A DNA stretch of 64,000 bases from Haliotis asinina (Eukaryota; Mollusca; Gastropoda; Lepetellida; Haliotidae), in assembly GCF_037392515.1 (NCBI RefSeq), contig NC_090283.1, positions 27,792,249-27,856,248 on the forward strand, given 5' to 3'. Below, one piece after another: positions 47,389 to 58,709 of the stretch. Made by a program: the position numbers and the translations under genes. Every line of letters begins with the position of its first letter. Within the stretch, counting starts at the first letter, position 1. Under the pieces are notes generated by a model. The model searched no databases, had not been told where the DNA came from, and saw only the letters and a program-made list of their open reading frames with translations.

Positions 47389-47938
47389 TATTTTGCAAGT
47401 CGTTTTGATTTTAACCCACTGATCACAAACAGTGAGTACGAGTTGCTAAAATGCCAAAGATACCGGACCCAGCTCGGAACGTCAACGCTTCACGTTTCGA
47501 GTCCGTCGTTGACGATTAAGTCGGTTTTGACGTTTTAATTACTTGCCCAAAACAATTATCTACAGACCCGGGTGCCATAGTCTGCTGAGCGTTTTGAGGA
47601 GTGCCTTTAATAAGGACAACCACTGAAAATATTACGCCCAACCGCTTTCTTGTTGGCTGAGGATATAGTCCACGAAATAGACTGATAGTCTTTCAATTAA
47701 TTTACGGTCGAAACCCACAAAGAGGCTTATGAACGTGCTTAGCATCGTGTAAGTTGTTCAACAGACCGAGAAAGAGAAATTAAAGGGAGGTAACTCTTAA
47801 ATCCTTCATGCAGAGAAACCATGTTCGGCGCCTTATTTCAAGTTTCAATGATAAGTACAATATGTAGTTCCTACTTTGAATAAGGGAAAGGTAAAACAGT
47901 GTGCCAAATACGTGCTTTCTCTATATATGCATGCAGAC

Positions 47939-47940
<2 letters not shown>

Positions 47941-48001
<61 letters not shown>
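47941..48001. repeat. (GT)n(GA)n compound microsatellite
   Basis: About 15 GT units followed directly by about 15 GA units. Confidence 0.95.
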
Positions 48002-48003
<2 letters not shown>

Positions 48004-48879
48004 CTCGCGCAAGCGTGTGTCTGTGTGCGTGCGACATACGTATATTTTCCATAAAAAGATTACCATCGACATAAATCACTAGCAAAATGTTCAAACATCT
48101 TACTGGTTACGCATCCTGGTTCATTATAGAGTTTTATTTTAATAAGAGACCCGGGAACCAGGACGTCTGGTGACACTTCCACGGTGAATACAGAAATCCA
48201 TTGACTCTTGATCTTCCTTTGTGAAACGTTTCGCTCACATTTTTTTCAGCTCTATGCGCACATCTTTCTTTCCATTAACCCATGAAAAATACTCACAAAA
48301 CACAAACAGTCCTTCCATGCTACGTTTCTCGCTCACATGCTACGTCGCTCGGGAAGGTGCAGAATTTGTGGAATAATAGATTGCAATACGTGATAAACTT
48401 CCTTTTCTTCGTAACATGTTTCAGAAATACCATAGGCAGGTCCAGAAGGGTGTGCAGGGGTGCGCATCCCCAGCCCCACCCCAACTTTGTCCTGCAATTT
48501 TGTTAAATGACCATTGAAATTCGGGTGAAAATGAAGTGTGCATCCCCACTTTTCTCAACAGTGTGTATGTATGTGTGGTGTGGGTGGCTAGAAAATGGCA
48601 TCTTGGTTCCGAGATGAGCTGTCTGAACTGATATTATTGCATGGTTTTCACGTTTACATGATGTGTCCCATGGAGGGGTCCTCAAATCTGGGAGGAATCC
48701 AGACTAACCCTTAGTCACCGAATATATAATCTTGATAGAAGCACAAAAATTATATTTAAACTGCAAGGGAACACAGTGAGCCGGGAGATTCAGAACCCGA
48801 ATCTGAGTAATTGCTTCGTTTTTGCACTGCAGAAGGGGATGGACGAAACGGAAAAATACTGTGGTTCGGTGACAGTGAG

Positions 48880-49085
48880 TGAATGAGTGAGTGAGTGAGT
48901 TTACTTTAGTTTTACGCCGCACTCAGCAATATTCCAACTATATGGCGGTGGTCTGTAAATAATCGAGTCTGGACCAGACAATCCAGTGATCAAGAGCATG
49001 AGCATCGATCTGCGCAATTTGAAACCGATGACATGTGTCAACCAAATGAGAAAGTCTGACCACCCGATCCAGTTAGTCCCTCACA
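48880..49085 (-). mobile_element. Dispersed abalone-type SINE-like repeat, best copy
   Basis: In + strand order: GAGTGAGTGAGTGAGTTTAC, TTTTACGCCGCACTCAGCAA, TATTCCAACTATATGGCGGT, ATCGAGTCTGGACCAGACAA, GACATGTGTCAACCAAATGA and CCCGATCCAGTTAGTCCCTC. Used as the reference for the other copies. Confidence 0.75.
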
Positions 49086-49600
49086 ATTTTAGATAGAAGG
49101 TTCTGATGTCATTGAAGATGTCTATCAGTAAAGAGCTGTTGGGAGGATTACGTTTCCCAACAGCCGATATGTGATGTACGTGCAAGTTTACAAACAGACA
49201 CAACAACTGGGGTAATAATTAGTAGTTTTCAGTTAATATCAACCATCTAATTCAGCACTGTGCTATATGACAGCTCAAGACAGTACTGATGGGTGAGTGC
49301 TCTGCATGGCAGAAGAGTTCTTAAAGTTCTATCTATTTATAGTTATAAGTGTCCTGTCAAGCAATAACCACACAATGACATGTTACATGTGGATGTTGAC
49401 TCAAGTGGAAAACAAATTTAGTTAACCAAACAAACATGTTTGTCAACAATATCACAGTCTTGTGAGACATAGCAGTAAACAGCCAAATTCTCACTGTTTG
49501 TGTAATCTGTGAAAGGTGTGACTTTACCTGCCATTTCGTCTATAATAAAGACTCAGGTATTCTACCGTTTGGGTCATAAAAAGGTACTACACTATTAATA

Positions 49601-49905
49601 CCATTATTGTTGTTACTGTTCTGATCACTATTGACATTATTGTTGGTACTATTGTTATCACTATTGACATTATTGTTGGTACTATTTTTATCACTATTGA
49701 CATTATTGTTGGTACTATTGTTATCACTATTGACATTATTGTTGGTACTATTGTTATCACTTTCGACATTATTGTTGGTACTATTGTTATCACTATTGAC
49801 ATTATTGTTGGTACTATTGTTATCACTATTGACATTATTGTTGGTACTATTGTTATCACTTTTGACATTATTGTTGTTACTATTCTTATCACTATTAACA
49901 TTATT
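49601..49905. repeat. 33-bp minisatellite, about 9 units
   Basis: The unit is GGTACTATTGTTATCACTAT plus TGACATTATTGTT, with few changes. Because 33 is a multiple of three and the unit lacks stops in some frames, both strands show long open frames (11-residue repeats); these are by-products, not genes. Confidence 0.95.
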
Positions 49906-49964
49906 GTGGTTGATGTGTAAGTTATGGTTAATTGCATTTAAATTATTATTTTGTCACAATAAGG

Positions 49965-50310
49965 CATTGTCATGAATATTATGCCATGATAATATACTGC
50001 CATGACTATAATGACAACATAATGCATTGTCATGAATATAATGTCATGATAATGTATTGTCATGAATATTATGTTGCAATAATGTACTGTCACAAATACT
50101 GTGTCACACTCATGTATTGTCATGAATATTATGCCATGATACTGTATTGTCATGAATATTGTGTTGCAATTATGTATTGCCATGAATATTGTTGCAGTAA
50201 TGTATTGTCATAAATATTATGTTGCAATAATATTTTGTAATAAATATTCTGTTGTGATATTTATTGTTATGAATAGCATGTCATGATAATGTACTGTCAT
50301 ACATGACAAT
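49965..50310. repeat. 30-bp degenerate minisatellite, about 11 units
   Basis: Unit near ATTGTCATGAATATTATGTT plus GCAATAATGT, diverged between copies. It directly follows the 33-bp array but has no shared unit. 10-residue repeats such as MYCHEYYVAI in one frame come from the period of 30. Confidence 0.9.
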
Positions 50311-50319
50311 GTTATCGTG

Positions 50320-51170
50320 TCATGCCATTCACAGCCATATGTAAGTGATGACTAGGAAACAGGATTAAAGGTAAATAATGGAACTGTAGACCGCATGGCT
50401 CATTCACCGAGACTGATGAGTGATCCTGAATACAAGTATAATGACATAGAACTAGACCTTCCTTAAAGAATTATTTTTCATCTTTAATACATTGTGTGCT
50501 CAATTTTAATTACAAAAACACCTATTCTTAACAATATTATGTTCATTTCTTCTCGTGCGTGTGCATGTATGTGTGTGATGAGGGAGGGGGTGGGGGGGAG
50601 AGAGAGATTGTTGTCCCTGAAGTCATTACACATCCACCCTTTATCCGACAGTGTCTTTATTTATAGTATAACTCTAGTCGGTGTTAGCTGTAGTCTGCTC
50701 AAAAAATATCAGAATATTATTGTTACAATAAACAGGGTCAATGACGTTTAACAAATATTATGTGTAATACTGAACAAATAAGTCTACATTCACCTTCAGA
50801 CTGATACCGTATTATTTATATCACTGCATGCATGGCGTTAACGTTACTTTTTGCAAACCTGGCTCTATCATTCATAAAAATATTTCATATTCAACTCAAT
50901 ATTTTCGAATTGAGAATCCGTTTCCTGTTCAAACAGACTTAGTCATCACGTGAACGGATTTCACTGTTACGGAGATCACTTCCGTGTCAACGCATACCTT
51001 GCCCCATGCACAGATCGATAAAAACCGTAGATTGTTAAAAATACATGAACCCTCGATACAGTCGAGTTGCGTGCACACCTGGTCGATCATACACTTGAGA
51101 AACAAAACACCTATTACCCTCTAATCTTTAGCGTCATCTGTGTCTTAGTGTTGTAATCAGCTAAACAATC
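50320..51170. other. Stretch without recognisable features
   Basis: No coding frame, no named repeat apart from a short GA/G-rich tract at 50580-50606. It would be intronic to the - strand gene in the model with its 5' exon at 51184. Confidence 0.5.
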
Positions 51171-51183
51171 GCTTGATTCTTAC

Positions 51184-51542
51184 CTGTGAACACCTGCCAA
51201 TCAGTAGAGGAGGGAAGGGATGTCCTGACGCGATCGATAACAGTAACTTGGTCCGGTATAAACGTTACTTATATCACAACATCCACTATCCAACAATAAA
51301 GTCTTGTAATAAGTGCAGACGCCGATATATTAAACTGGATCGATCGCTGTTGAAGAAATATATGCGTAGCTATGGTAAACAAACCCAACTCCCGTGAGTC
51401 AAAGCCTCGTTTTCGCATCACTTCCGGTTGAGAGGGAAATAACCGAAACTTGTTTTGTTCGGTCAGTCGACTCGTTCCTATCTCGGATACGAAGTGTGTT
51501 GTCGGTGAGCTTGGAACTGTTCGTGTTGAGTTTCTTTGACAG
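51184..51542. promoter_or_regulatory. Candidate divergent promoter with 5' UTR exons on both strands
   Basis: On the + strand, a stretch with CACTTCCGGTTG (ETS-like) at about 51420 leads to a strong donor TTTGACAG|GTAAGAGG at 51542/51543. On the - strand, a strong donor TTCACAG|GTAAGAAT falls at 51184/51183, facing the gene whose acceptor is at 47144. The region between is richer in CG than its surroundings. If right, the - strand intron would be 51183-47144. No coding exon was found for the + strand partner. No transcript evidence. Confidence 0.4.
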
Positions 51543-52029
51543 GTAAGAGGTCCATTCGGTTAGATAATGTGGTCATTATTGAGTGACAGTTACACAGGAT
51601 TTCATACTGTATTATTTTTAGAATGGCAATGCGCCGATGTAGATTGGCATTTTGAAAACGTGCTAGACCAATCTCATCGTCTGTTTATAAGCATGGTTTT
51701 AAAGCTTATTTTGGCGCGGTTCAGCACCTGTTTCAAGGAAGTGACAGTTAAAACCAAAGAAACTTTTAATGGCAACGAGTCTTGAAGACAGCTTTTACTG
51801 TTGACAGTTATGTTCAAACAGAACACATGTTTACCCAACCAAATGTGGCCCACTCGATGAGGGGATCCAATCAAGTGAGCATGTGGGCAACTCGAAATGT
51901 GGAAGCCTGTAGTCTATAAGGTGGAGCAGTGGCGGTGTTTGTATGAATAGAAGATGACATGGACAGCCCGTTATATTAGTTAACCTGACATGCAATGACA
52001 AGTGCACTTCGGGACCATTCATAACTTCT

Positions 52030-52175
52030 GGAGGGTGGGAGTGATCGATGCACACGCGCACACGCACGCACGCACTCACACACACAATCCTATTCACATA
52101 AATGAATAAATTATGCGTACAACTGTGTGCGTGTGTATGTGTGTGTGTGTGCGCGCACGCGCGTGTAGGCGTGTG
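52030..52175. repeat. CA/GT-rich microsatellite cluster
   Basis: (CACG)n/(CA)n at about 52050-52086 and, after 45 unique bases, (GT)n/(GC)n at about 52120-52165. The two halves are roughly complementary and could pair as a hairpin. Confidence 0.85.
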
Positions 52176-52532
52176 TTTTCGTGCGTAGGGCGTCTTGGCT
52201 ACAAGTTCATCGATTAGATATATGAGATGACGAGATGTCAGCACTGATAGTCAATCTGACTGTGATGTACGGCAGTGTCATGTAAACATGACGTGTTTGT
52301 GTGACCAAGTATCTTATCACCAGACAATGTATACATTGTGTACAGTTGCAATAAAATCAGATTACAAATCTAAGAACAGTTATGGAACTGATAAATGACG
52401 TAAACGGTTTGTCGATATAAGATGCTCACATACGCATTGATGTGATAAACACAAGCCTCCACACGGCTGTGTCTTTATATAAAGTGCATGCATTCATATA
52501 ATGATTGATCTACAAGTGTGTGTCTGTGTATA

Positions 52533-52558
52533 GACACACACACACACACACACACATG

Positions 52559-52590
<32 letters not shown>

Positions 52591-52612
52591 CATACAGAGA
52601 CAGAGAGAGTCA
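52533..52612. repeat. (CA)n and (CATA)n microsatellite
   Basis: CA units followed by CATA units and a short GA tract. Confidence 0.9.
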
Positions 52613-53299
52613 CTAAAACAGATATTATTACTATTTTCGTCAATGACATGATTATGAATATAATCAATATGGATATCAATGAAGACTGGCCATTTTCCTC
52701 ACAGTTCATGACGCGACAAGTTCATGACCTGTAACAATTGTTAAAACGGAAGGACTGCATGCAAGTTTGGCCACTTACTTCCAATAATGGAAGCGTTTAC
52801 CCGTAAATACATGCAGGAATGTGGGCGGAACAAGCTCCTGTTGTTGAACAGAACCAGAGAATGTTAACTTGACAGTCTGCATTGAGCCCCACAGCAGGAC
52901 GCATGGAGAACCCCTTGTGTTGACAGAAAGGTGGGGAAATATGAGGTGTTTGGGTTCACAAACAGAGATACCTACACCCCTCTCACAAACAGAGGCACTT
53001 ACACCCCTATTTCGTTTGAATACCATATGTACCGATCATGCGTTAAGCAAGACTGCGAAGCTGCGTAATATCATGAAATGGCGAGATATTTTTCAGCGGT
53101 TTAAGTTGTATTTCGAATTCATTGACATTATCAACCGTAGGATGGTTAACAGTGGTGTAAGCAGCTGATATTGAAACATGAATATACAGTGGTCTGTGGA
53201 GTGTCTGACAGAGTGAACGGTGCTTCACAGATTCAGCTTCAGTTTTGTATAATAATTTAATCAGGGCTGAATCAGTAATTGGAAAGTGGTATAGTAGTT

Positions 53300-53468
53300 A
53301 ATTGTGTTGTTTTACGCCGCACTGAGCAGTATTGAAGCTCAGAACCAGACAGCTCAGTGATCAACAGCATGAGCATCGATCGACGCAATTTTGTCAGCTT
53401 TGTCAGCGAGCTTTACCAACCGATCTCCGTTAGTCGCCTCTTACGACAAGCGTGGGTTGCTGAAGATC
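53300..53468 (-). mobile_element. Dispersed abalone-type SINE-like repeat
   Basis: GTTTTACGCCGCACTGAGCA, CAGTGATCAACAGCATGAGC, ATCGATCGACGCAATTTTGT and GTTAGTCGCCTCTTACGACA, then AAGCGTGGGTTGCTGAAG. Confidence 0.7.
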
Positions 53469-53562
53469 GAGGTCTAGATTTTCGAAGCTCTCTTAGTGTC
53501 ATACATTAACATTAGCCTATGACTATCTTAGCGCTAAAAGAACTTCGAAAGTCTTGGCCCAG
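53469..53562. mobile_element. Small palindromic MITE
   Basis: TCTAGATTTTCGAAGCTCTC at the left and ACTTCGAAAGTCTTGGCCC at the right are partly inverted copies. It is the same element as at 57883-57998. Confidence 0.55.
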
Positions 53563-53599
53563 GAACTCCACGGGTGGTAGTATATGGAAGGCAGTGGGG

Positions 53600-53795
53600 A
53601 CATTGGGGATGCGGTAAAATGATGTCTTTCAAGGTCTGCGGGCTTCGTTTGTTGCCTGGAAGCAAAAGGTGTTCTCCTCGCGCAAAAATACCGGGTTCGC
53701 TTCCAGACATGGGCACAATGTGTGACATTTCATGCGTGATATTGCTGGAATATTGTATCGAAAAGCGGGTAAAATCAGACTCAATTAAATAGTAT
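53600..53795 (+). mobile_element. tRNA-derived SINE, diverged
   Basis: Contains a B-box-like CGGGTTCGCTTCCAG, then ATGGGCACAATGTGTGACAT, CGTGATATTGCTGGAATATT and a decayed end. The core matches that of the copies with (CACT)n tails. Confidence 0.55.
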
Positions 53796-55020
53796 GTCTC
53801 AACAGTCATTGAGACCACCCAATACCCAATTTAGCCAAAACGTGTATTTGGGAACGAATGTCGGGAGGCCCGCGGGGTGATGCAGCAGTCGGGGTCACAG
53901 TGGGAAGTCGTCTGGAGATTCGTCCCCCGCTGCGTGCCTGACGCTGCCCCGGCCGACGTTGTCAGATGTTGCCGACTGATGTTGACTTTAACACGGAAAT
54001 TACATAACGCACGTCGTGGTGTCTTGGCGTGAGAGATCGGATTCTTCACGTCCGCGTGTGGCCCTAAAACATTTACACTTCTTCAGCTGGTCTTTCGTTA
54101 TGTGTCCGAAATAAGATACATTACATAACTACATGGCCAGGAGACATGGAAACATTTTGTCCCTATATACTGAAGCAAAGAAATAAGGCTACAGCGTAAG
54201 ATATGGTATGTAACCGATGTAGACAGGTACAGCGCGCTGAACACACCGGATGTTAGTCACACGTTGCAGTCCCATATTGCATAGTTGATTAATGTTACCT
54301 GATGTTAAGTGCTTGTGACAGAACACAGCGGGGAAATATTTCTTCTCAGATATTCTAACATTAGGCTCGAAGGTGTGAGTATATATGTGAAGTAAGAGTT
54401 GAGGTCACGAACTATGTGTGTTCATCTTACTAATTTCAAGAAGCACAATCGTATTTATTTATTTATTTGTTTGTTTGTTTGCTGAAACTATTCCAGTAAA
54501 CGTACAATGTGTCTACTTGAATCAGAGTTCCCTTTACAAACAAAGTTACGCAATTAACGACATGTGTATTATAACAATCCTTTAATTTGAGCATTTTGGG
54601 GGCCATATGTTCCATCGTCTAATTTTATGACCGTCATTATCAAAGTCCCTCCGTCCGGATGCCAGTTACAACACCCGTGGAAGGGGACGCAACTCTTCTC
54701 CCTCTCCGGGAAGTCCTCGGGGTATCTTGTGCAATGAATTGTATCCAGAGTCAACGCAGGAGTGGTCAGACTGTAGTTTTAGACGCGTGAGTCGGGTGAC
54801 CGTGTTTGTTGAGCATTTACCCGATCTTTCCGATAACGGGTAGAAAAGAGCGCTCCTGAAAGGTAAACAATTCCTTGTATTCTCATTGCCACTGAAGATT
54901 AGCAGCTTGTTTAAGTGACGTCACGGTGCTGTGTTCCAGTGTATTATAGACGTACATCTCAAGTAATCGACACTCAACAACATACACTGACCGTGCATGG
55001 CCATCCGCTTTACATATATA

Positions 55021-56632
55021 CATATGGAAATTAATTAAGCAACACCAAATTCAAAGACACATAAAAACTTAACAAAGTTTAACGAAGTAATTTTGATGAT
55101 TGATTATTCAATTTTGATGTATTGACATACAGCATGAGCTTTTCATGGGTTGATATGACGCGCGTGAAGCTTGCACAGCGCACGTGCATTGCTTTAACCT
55201 CAACTTTCGAAAAATGCACTTTTTCCCTGGGGTGTTTACAAGCGCAGGTTGTCGATTGCATTCGGTTTTTCATTCATTTCAATGTCATGGCACGTAGGAA
55301 ATTATCAGAGGCCACTCGTTGGCAAATAATCGGCATGAGGAATGCTGGTATGTCTCTAAGACAAATCGGGACTCAAATCGGACGACATCATTCCATAATT
55401 TCAAAACTTTTGAAAAAATACCGGGCCACTAATGAAGTTAAAGACCTGCCTAGACCAGGAAGACCCAGGAAGACCACAGTCCGGGAGGACAGAGCTTTAC
55501 TGAGACTTGTACGGCGCAGGTCCTTCGACTCGAGCTCTCGGTTGAGACAGGAGTGGCTTCCAGGGAGACCCATCTCGAACAGGACTGTTCGGAATCGTCT
55601 GAAAGCTGCAGGATACCGGGCAAGGAGGCCAATCAAGCGACCCAGACTGTCTCCAGCCCATAAGGCAGCCCGACTGGCCTGGTGTAATGACCGTTTGCAC
55701 TGGAACATTGCCTCTTGGAGGAAGGTCCATTTCTCAGATGAGAGCCGGTTCTTGCTGCACATGGTGGACGGTCGTACTCGGGTCTGGAGGCAGAGGAACA
55801 CAGCAATGGCTCCACGGAACATCCAGGAGACTGTGGCCTTTGGGGGAGGTTCCGTTATGGTATGGGGGTGCATTTCCATGAACTGCAAGTTGGATATCAT
55901 TACCATCCGTGGCAACCTTAACGGTGTTCGTTACCAACAGGAGGTTCTTGACAGGGCTGTGGTACCTCATTTTGAGAACCATCCTCTGGCAACGAGACCC
56001 ATATTTATGGACGACAATGCTAGACCTCACAGGGCGCATGCTGTAAATGATTTTTTGCGGCAAAATGCAATTGACAGAATTCCATGGCCTGCCATGAGCC
56101 CTGACCTCAACCCCATTGAACATTTGTGGGACTTTATTGGCCGTCGTGTGAGGCAGAGAGACCCACCAGTCCATAATCTCAACGAATTGACGGCTGCCCT
56201 GCATGAGGAGTGGAACAGGATCCCCCAGAATCAGATCCGGAGACTCATCCAAGGAATGAGGAGGCGTCTGGAATCGGTGGTGCGTGCGCAGGGAGGACAC
56301 ACTAGATATTGATGAAAGTCGGTGTGCAGACTCTCAGATGACTGTTCTTTCTTTCCATGTGACATTTGTGTTAATACACCTGACAACAACGTCTGTGGAT
56401 GAATAGTAAATTGTGTCCATTTTTTCATGAATTTAAGACAGTTTTAAGAATTTGGATTTCGTTGCAATAAAGCAAAGTCTTGATACTTTTTCCCTTTAAG
56501 TTGTTTGTCAGAGATCGTCTGTTGAATAAAAAAGTGTCAAACTATATCAACCCGGCATATTTTGATTGTCAGAACACTTCAAAGTTGCTCCAATAGAAAA
56601 AATTGGGGTGTTGCTTGATTAATTTCCAGGTG
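55021..56632 (+). mobile_element. Nearly complete Tc1 transposon, 1,612 bp
   Basis: Inverted ends: CATATGGAAATTAATTAAGC AACACC on the left and, inverted, CACCTGGAAATTAATCAAGC AACACC on the right, flanked by TA at 55019-55020 and 56633-56634. It contains one uninterrupted transposase gene. The small differences between the two ends suggest some age, but nothing seen rules out activity. Confidence 0.9.
55287..56312 (+). CDS. Tc1-family DD34E transposase, 341 aa
   Basis: The frame is open from 55122, but the ATG at 55287 (MARRKLSEATRWQIIGMRNA) gives the usual Tc1 length of about 340 residues. An N-terminal double helix-turn-helix is present, with SLRQIGTQIGRHHSIISKLL in the first half and the RPGRPRKTT linker. 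The catalytic triad is in FSDESRF (D), MDDNARPHRAH (D) and SPDLNPIEHLWD (E), with 34 residues between the second D and the E. The glycine box GGGSVMVWGCIS is present. The enzyme cuts and pastes its own element at TA sites in the nucleus. No frameshift or stop was seen. It is not a host gene. Confidence 0.93.
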   Translation: MARRKLSEATRWQIIGMRNAGMSLRQIGTQIGRHHSIISKLLKKYRATNEVKDLPRPGRPRKTTVREDRALLRLVRRRSFDSSSRLRQEWLPGRPISNRTVRNRLKAAGYRARRPIKRPRLSPAHKAARLAWCNDRLHWNIASWRKVHFSDESRFLLHMVDGRTRVWRQRNTAMAPRNIQETVAFGGGSVMVWGCISMNCKLDIITIRGNLNGVRYQQEVLDRAVVPHFENHPLATRPIFMDDNARPHRAHAVNDFLRQNAIDRIPWPAMSPDLNPIEHLWDFIGRRVRQRDPPVHNLNELTAALHEEWNRIPQNQIRRLIQGMRRRLESVVRAQGGHTRY

Positions 56633-56639
56633 TATATAT

Positions 56640-57119
56640 TACACCAACAGAGATAACATTCTTCGCCTGGATATATTGCTGATTAAATTAACATTCCGTC
56701 TCCATATACAAGTGTACAGAAAAGGATGGATGCATGTTTTTTTTAATATTTCAGATGGAATGTGAAACTCTTTTTTGCAGTGCTTTGTTTAATTAACTGC
56801 AAAAATAACTCTGCTCTAGGTGTGGCATTATATGTCATAGTTTGGCCAGTCAGGTACATGGGTGGGTTTCACTTGCCTTGGGTGTGTTATCACATATCAT
56901 GAAAACACAACGTGGATATTTTGTAAATCCGACGGCTAGGTTGTGTCGTCGCATATGTATTTTTTTAACTGTTTCGACACGTGAGGTGGATTATGTTTTC
57001 ATTTCATTTTTAGGTTTTCTTTAGTTTTAGTCTATACTTAGTTTCATGCGTCGTTTAACACTGGGGTGGTGGTTTGTCCTGCAGGGTAGAATGTGTGGCG
57101 CGTTGTTTTCGTAAAATGC
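56640..57119. other. Stretch without recognisable features
   Basis: Flank of the Tc1 element; no coding frame or repeat that I can name. Confidence 0.5.
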
Positions 57120-57284
57120 GTCAGTGAGTTGAGTTCTACGCTGCCATTAGCAATATTTAATCAATATTATGGCGAGAGGCACCAGAAGTGGGCTTCACAC
57201 ATTGTACCCGTGTGGGGAATCGAACCTGGGTTTTCGGCGTGACGAGTGGACACCATAAAAACTTGGCTACCCCAACGCCCCTTT
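57120..57284 (-). mobile_element. tRNA-derived SINE
   Basis: In + strand order: CAGTGAGTTGAGTTCTACGC, AGCAATATTTAATCAATATT, GGCACCAGAAGTGGGCTTCA, GGGAATCGAACCTGGG (B-box complement), GGCGTGACGAG and TTGGCTACCCCAACGCCC. Confidence 0.7.
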
Positions 57285-57882
57285 AAAGGAAACATATACA
57301 TGTAGTATGTATCTACATGTATATGTGTAAAATTTTTCCCAAATAGAACTGAACTATTATATGATTAGACATGACCTAAGTAAGCAAGAAACTGTTTGTG
57401 ATATGTTCGCAATATTAAAAGGCTGAAATGCACGTTTCAACGTATCAGTTTTCACTTAAAGCTTTCGACAACAAACCCAGACTTAATACGTTTATCATTA
57501 CAAAGTTGATGCAATAGGTTTATTTAGAGACACGTGTATTGTACCCCGATTATCCGACTAACCAATGTCAGCGTTATCTAGCCAGCACGTTTACAATTAG
57601 CCAGCCCCGAGCTATGCACGTTACAGGAAGTATTAGCTGAATGATGGTCATGATAGTGTTGTCAGCGTACGCCGAGGGCTGCCGAGGGCTGCTGAGGGCC
57701 ACAACGCCTGAGGCCAAGGTCACAATTTTACTGCCTGGTATGATTCTGTCAAAGGGTTAATTGAATATTTAGTAAAATTAAGCACAGATTATGTTGGCGC
57801 ATTACGTGTCAAACGTTGCTGAAATGAGGGGAAACTGAAACAGCTAATTAAGGCTTTGACAGAAAATTGTCGTACATAAACT

Positions 57883-57998
57883 TCCAGGGTCTAGATTTTC
57901 GAAGCTCTCTTACCGCAAAGGTACTCGAAAGTTGATGTTGATGTATGGCACTTACGACTATCTTAGCGCCAAGACAGCTTCGAAAATAAAGGCCCTGG
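57883..57998. mobile_element. Palindromic MITE A, 116 bp
   Basis: CCAGGGTCTAGATTTTCGAA on the left and, inverted, CCAGGGCCTTTATTTTCGAA on the right; the inside also pairs partly. A related copy is at 53469-53562. Confidence 0.7.
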
Positions 57999-58116
57999 GG
58001 CTCCTTTCACGAAGCAACCTTAACTAAGGTTAACCTTAACCCCCATTCTTTAACACTGCACTGAGGTTACCTTAATGACTTTCGATCACATTAGCGCTTT
58101 GTGAAAGGACTCCCTG
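57999..58116. mobile_element. Palindromic MITE B, directly abutting MITE A
   Basis: GGCTCCTTTCACGAAGCAAC on the left and, inverted, GGAGTCCTTTCACAAAGCGC on the right, with GGTTAACCTTAAC and GAGGTTACCTTAATGAC inside. The type is common in mollusc genomes as far as I recall. Confidence 0.65.
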
Positions 58117-58205
58117 TTCAATGAGTTTTTAAGGTAGTCATTCCTTCCAAGTTCTAGTTGTTATTTCTGCAGCAACCAATGTTGCAGGTCGTATCTCCTC
58201 GTAGT

Positions 58206-58703
58206 ATGTAGGCGACTGTAGGACAAAACCCTCTGTGGACAAAACGCCCCTGGGACAAAAACGCCGAGGACAAGAGCCTCTTGGGACAAAACCCCATAAG
58301 GACGAAAACCCCAAATGAAGACCTGTGGACAAAACCCCCAAACATGTTTGAACTACTGAGTGATTTGCTTGAGTGACATGTTTTTATTGAATCAGTAATA
58401 GAGATTATAAGGGATAGGGATTAACAGGCTTCATAGAATAACTTAGTGTTTCGCTTATAAACATTATTGAGGATTAAACTCCATTAAAGCTTAATTAATC
58501 AACTTAGTATTTAGATATGAGGCAGAGTAGTGCTCAGATTGTTATGGACCCAGATTGTGCCAGTGCTCGTAACATGTAAGTGATATGGCTGAATCGACTG
58601 TGACTGATAAACAATCTTCATTATTCATTTGGAGCTTTTGGGGGTGTTGTCCTACTTGGTAGGGGTTTTTGTACCCGGGATTTTTTGTCCGTACACCTAT
58701 GTA
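58206..58703. mobile_element. Element with terminal arrays of GGACAAAAnCCC
   Basis: The left end (58220-58345) has about seven GGACAAAA(C/A)(C/G)CCC units. The right end (58635-58703) has inverted ones (GGGTGTTGTCC, GGGGTTTTTGTACCC, GGGATTTTTTGTCC). The outer parts GTAGGACAAAACCC and GTACGGACAAAAAATCCC are inverted copies. A/T-rich centre without a gene. Non-autonomous, family unknown. Confidence 0.5.
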
Positions 58704-58709
58704 GACACT

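Larger units (their letters stand above)
51543..55020. other. Repeat-rich stretch without a convincing gene
   Basis: Apart from the listed microsatellites, SINEs and MITE, no exon can be supported. A G/C-richer patch at 53860-54060 and a small open frame on the - strand at 54569-54754 (with PFHGCCNWHPDGG) are unrecognised. Confidence 0.5.

Noticed and set aside
49587-50213. Long repetitive open frames on both strands
   Set aside because: Minisatellites with periods of 33 and 30 bases create them on both strands.
54569-54754. Small - strand open frame with PFHGCCNWHPDGG
   Set aside because: Could be an exon, but no convincing acceptor or family match was found.
55388-56300. Open frames on the - strand inside the Tc1 element
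   Set aside because: Complement shadows of the transposase gene.
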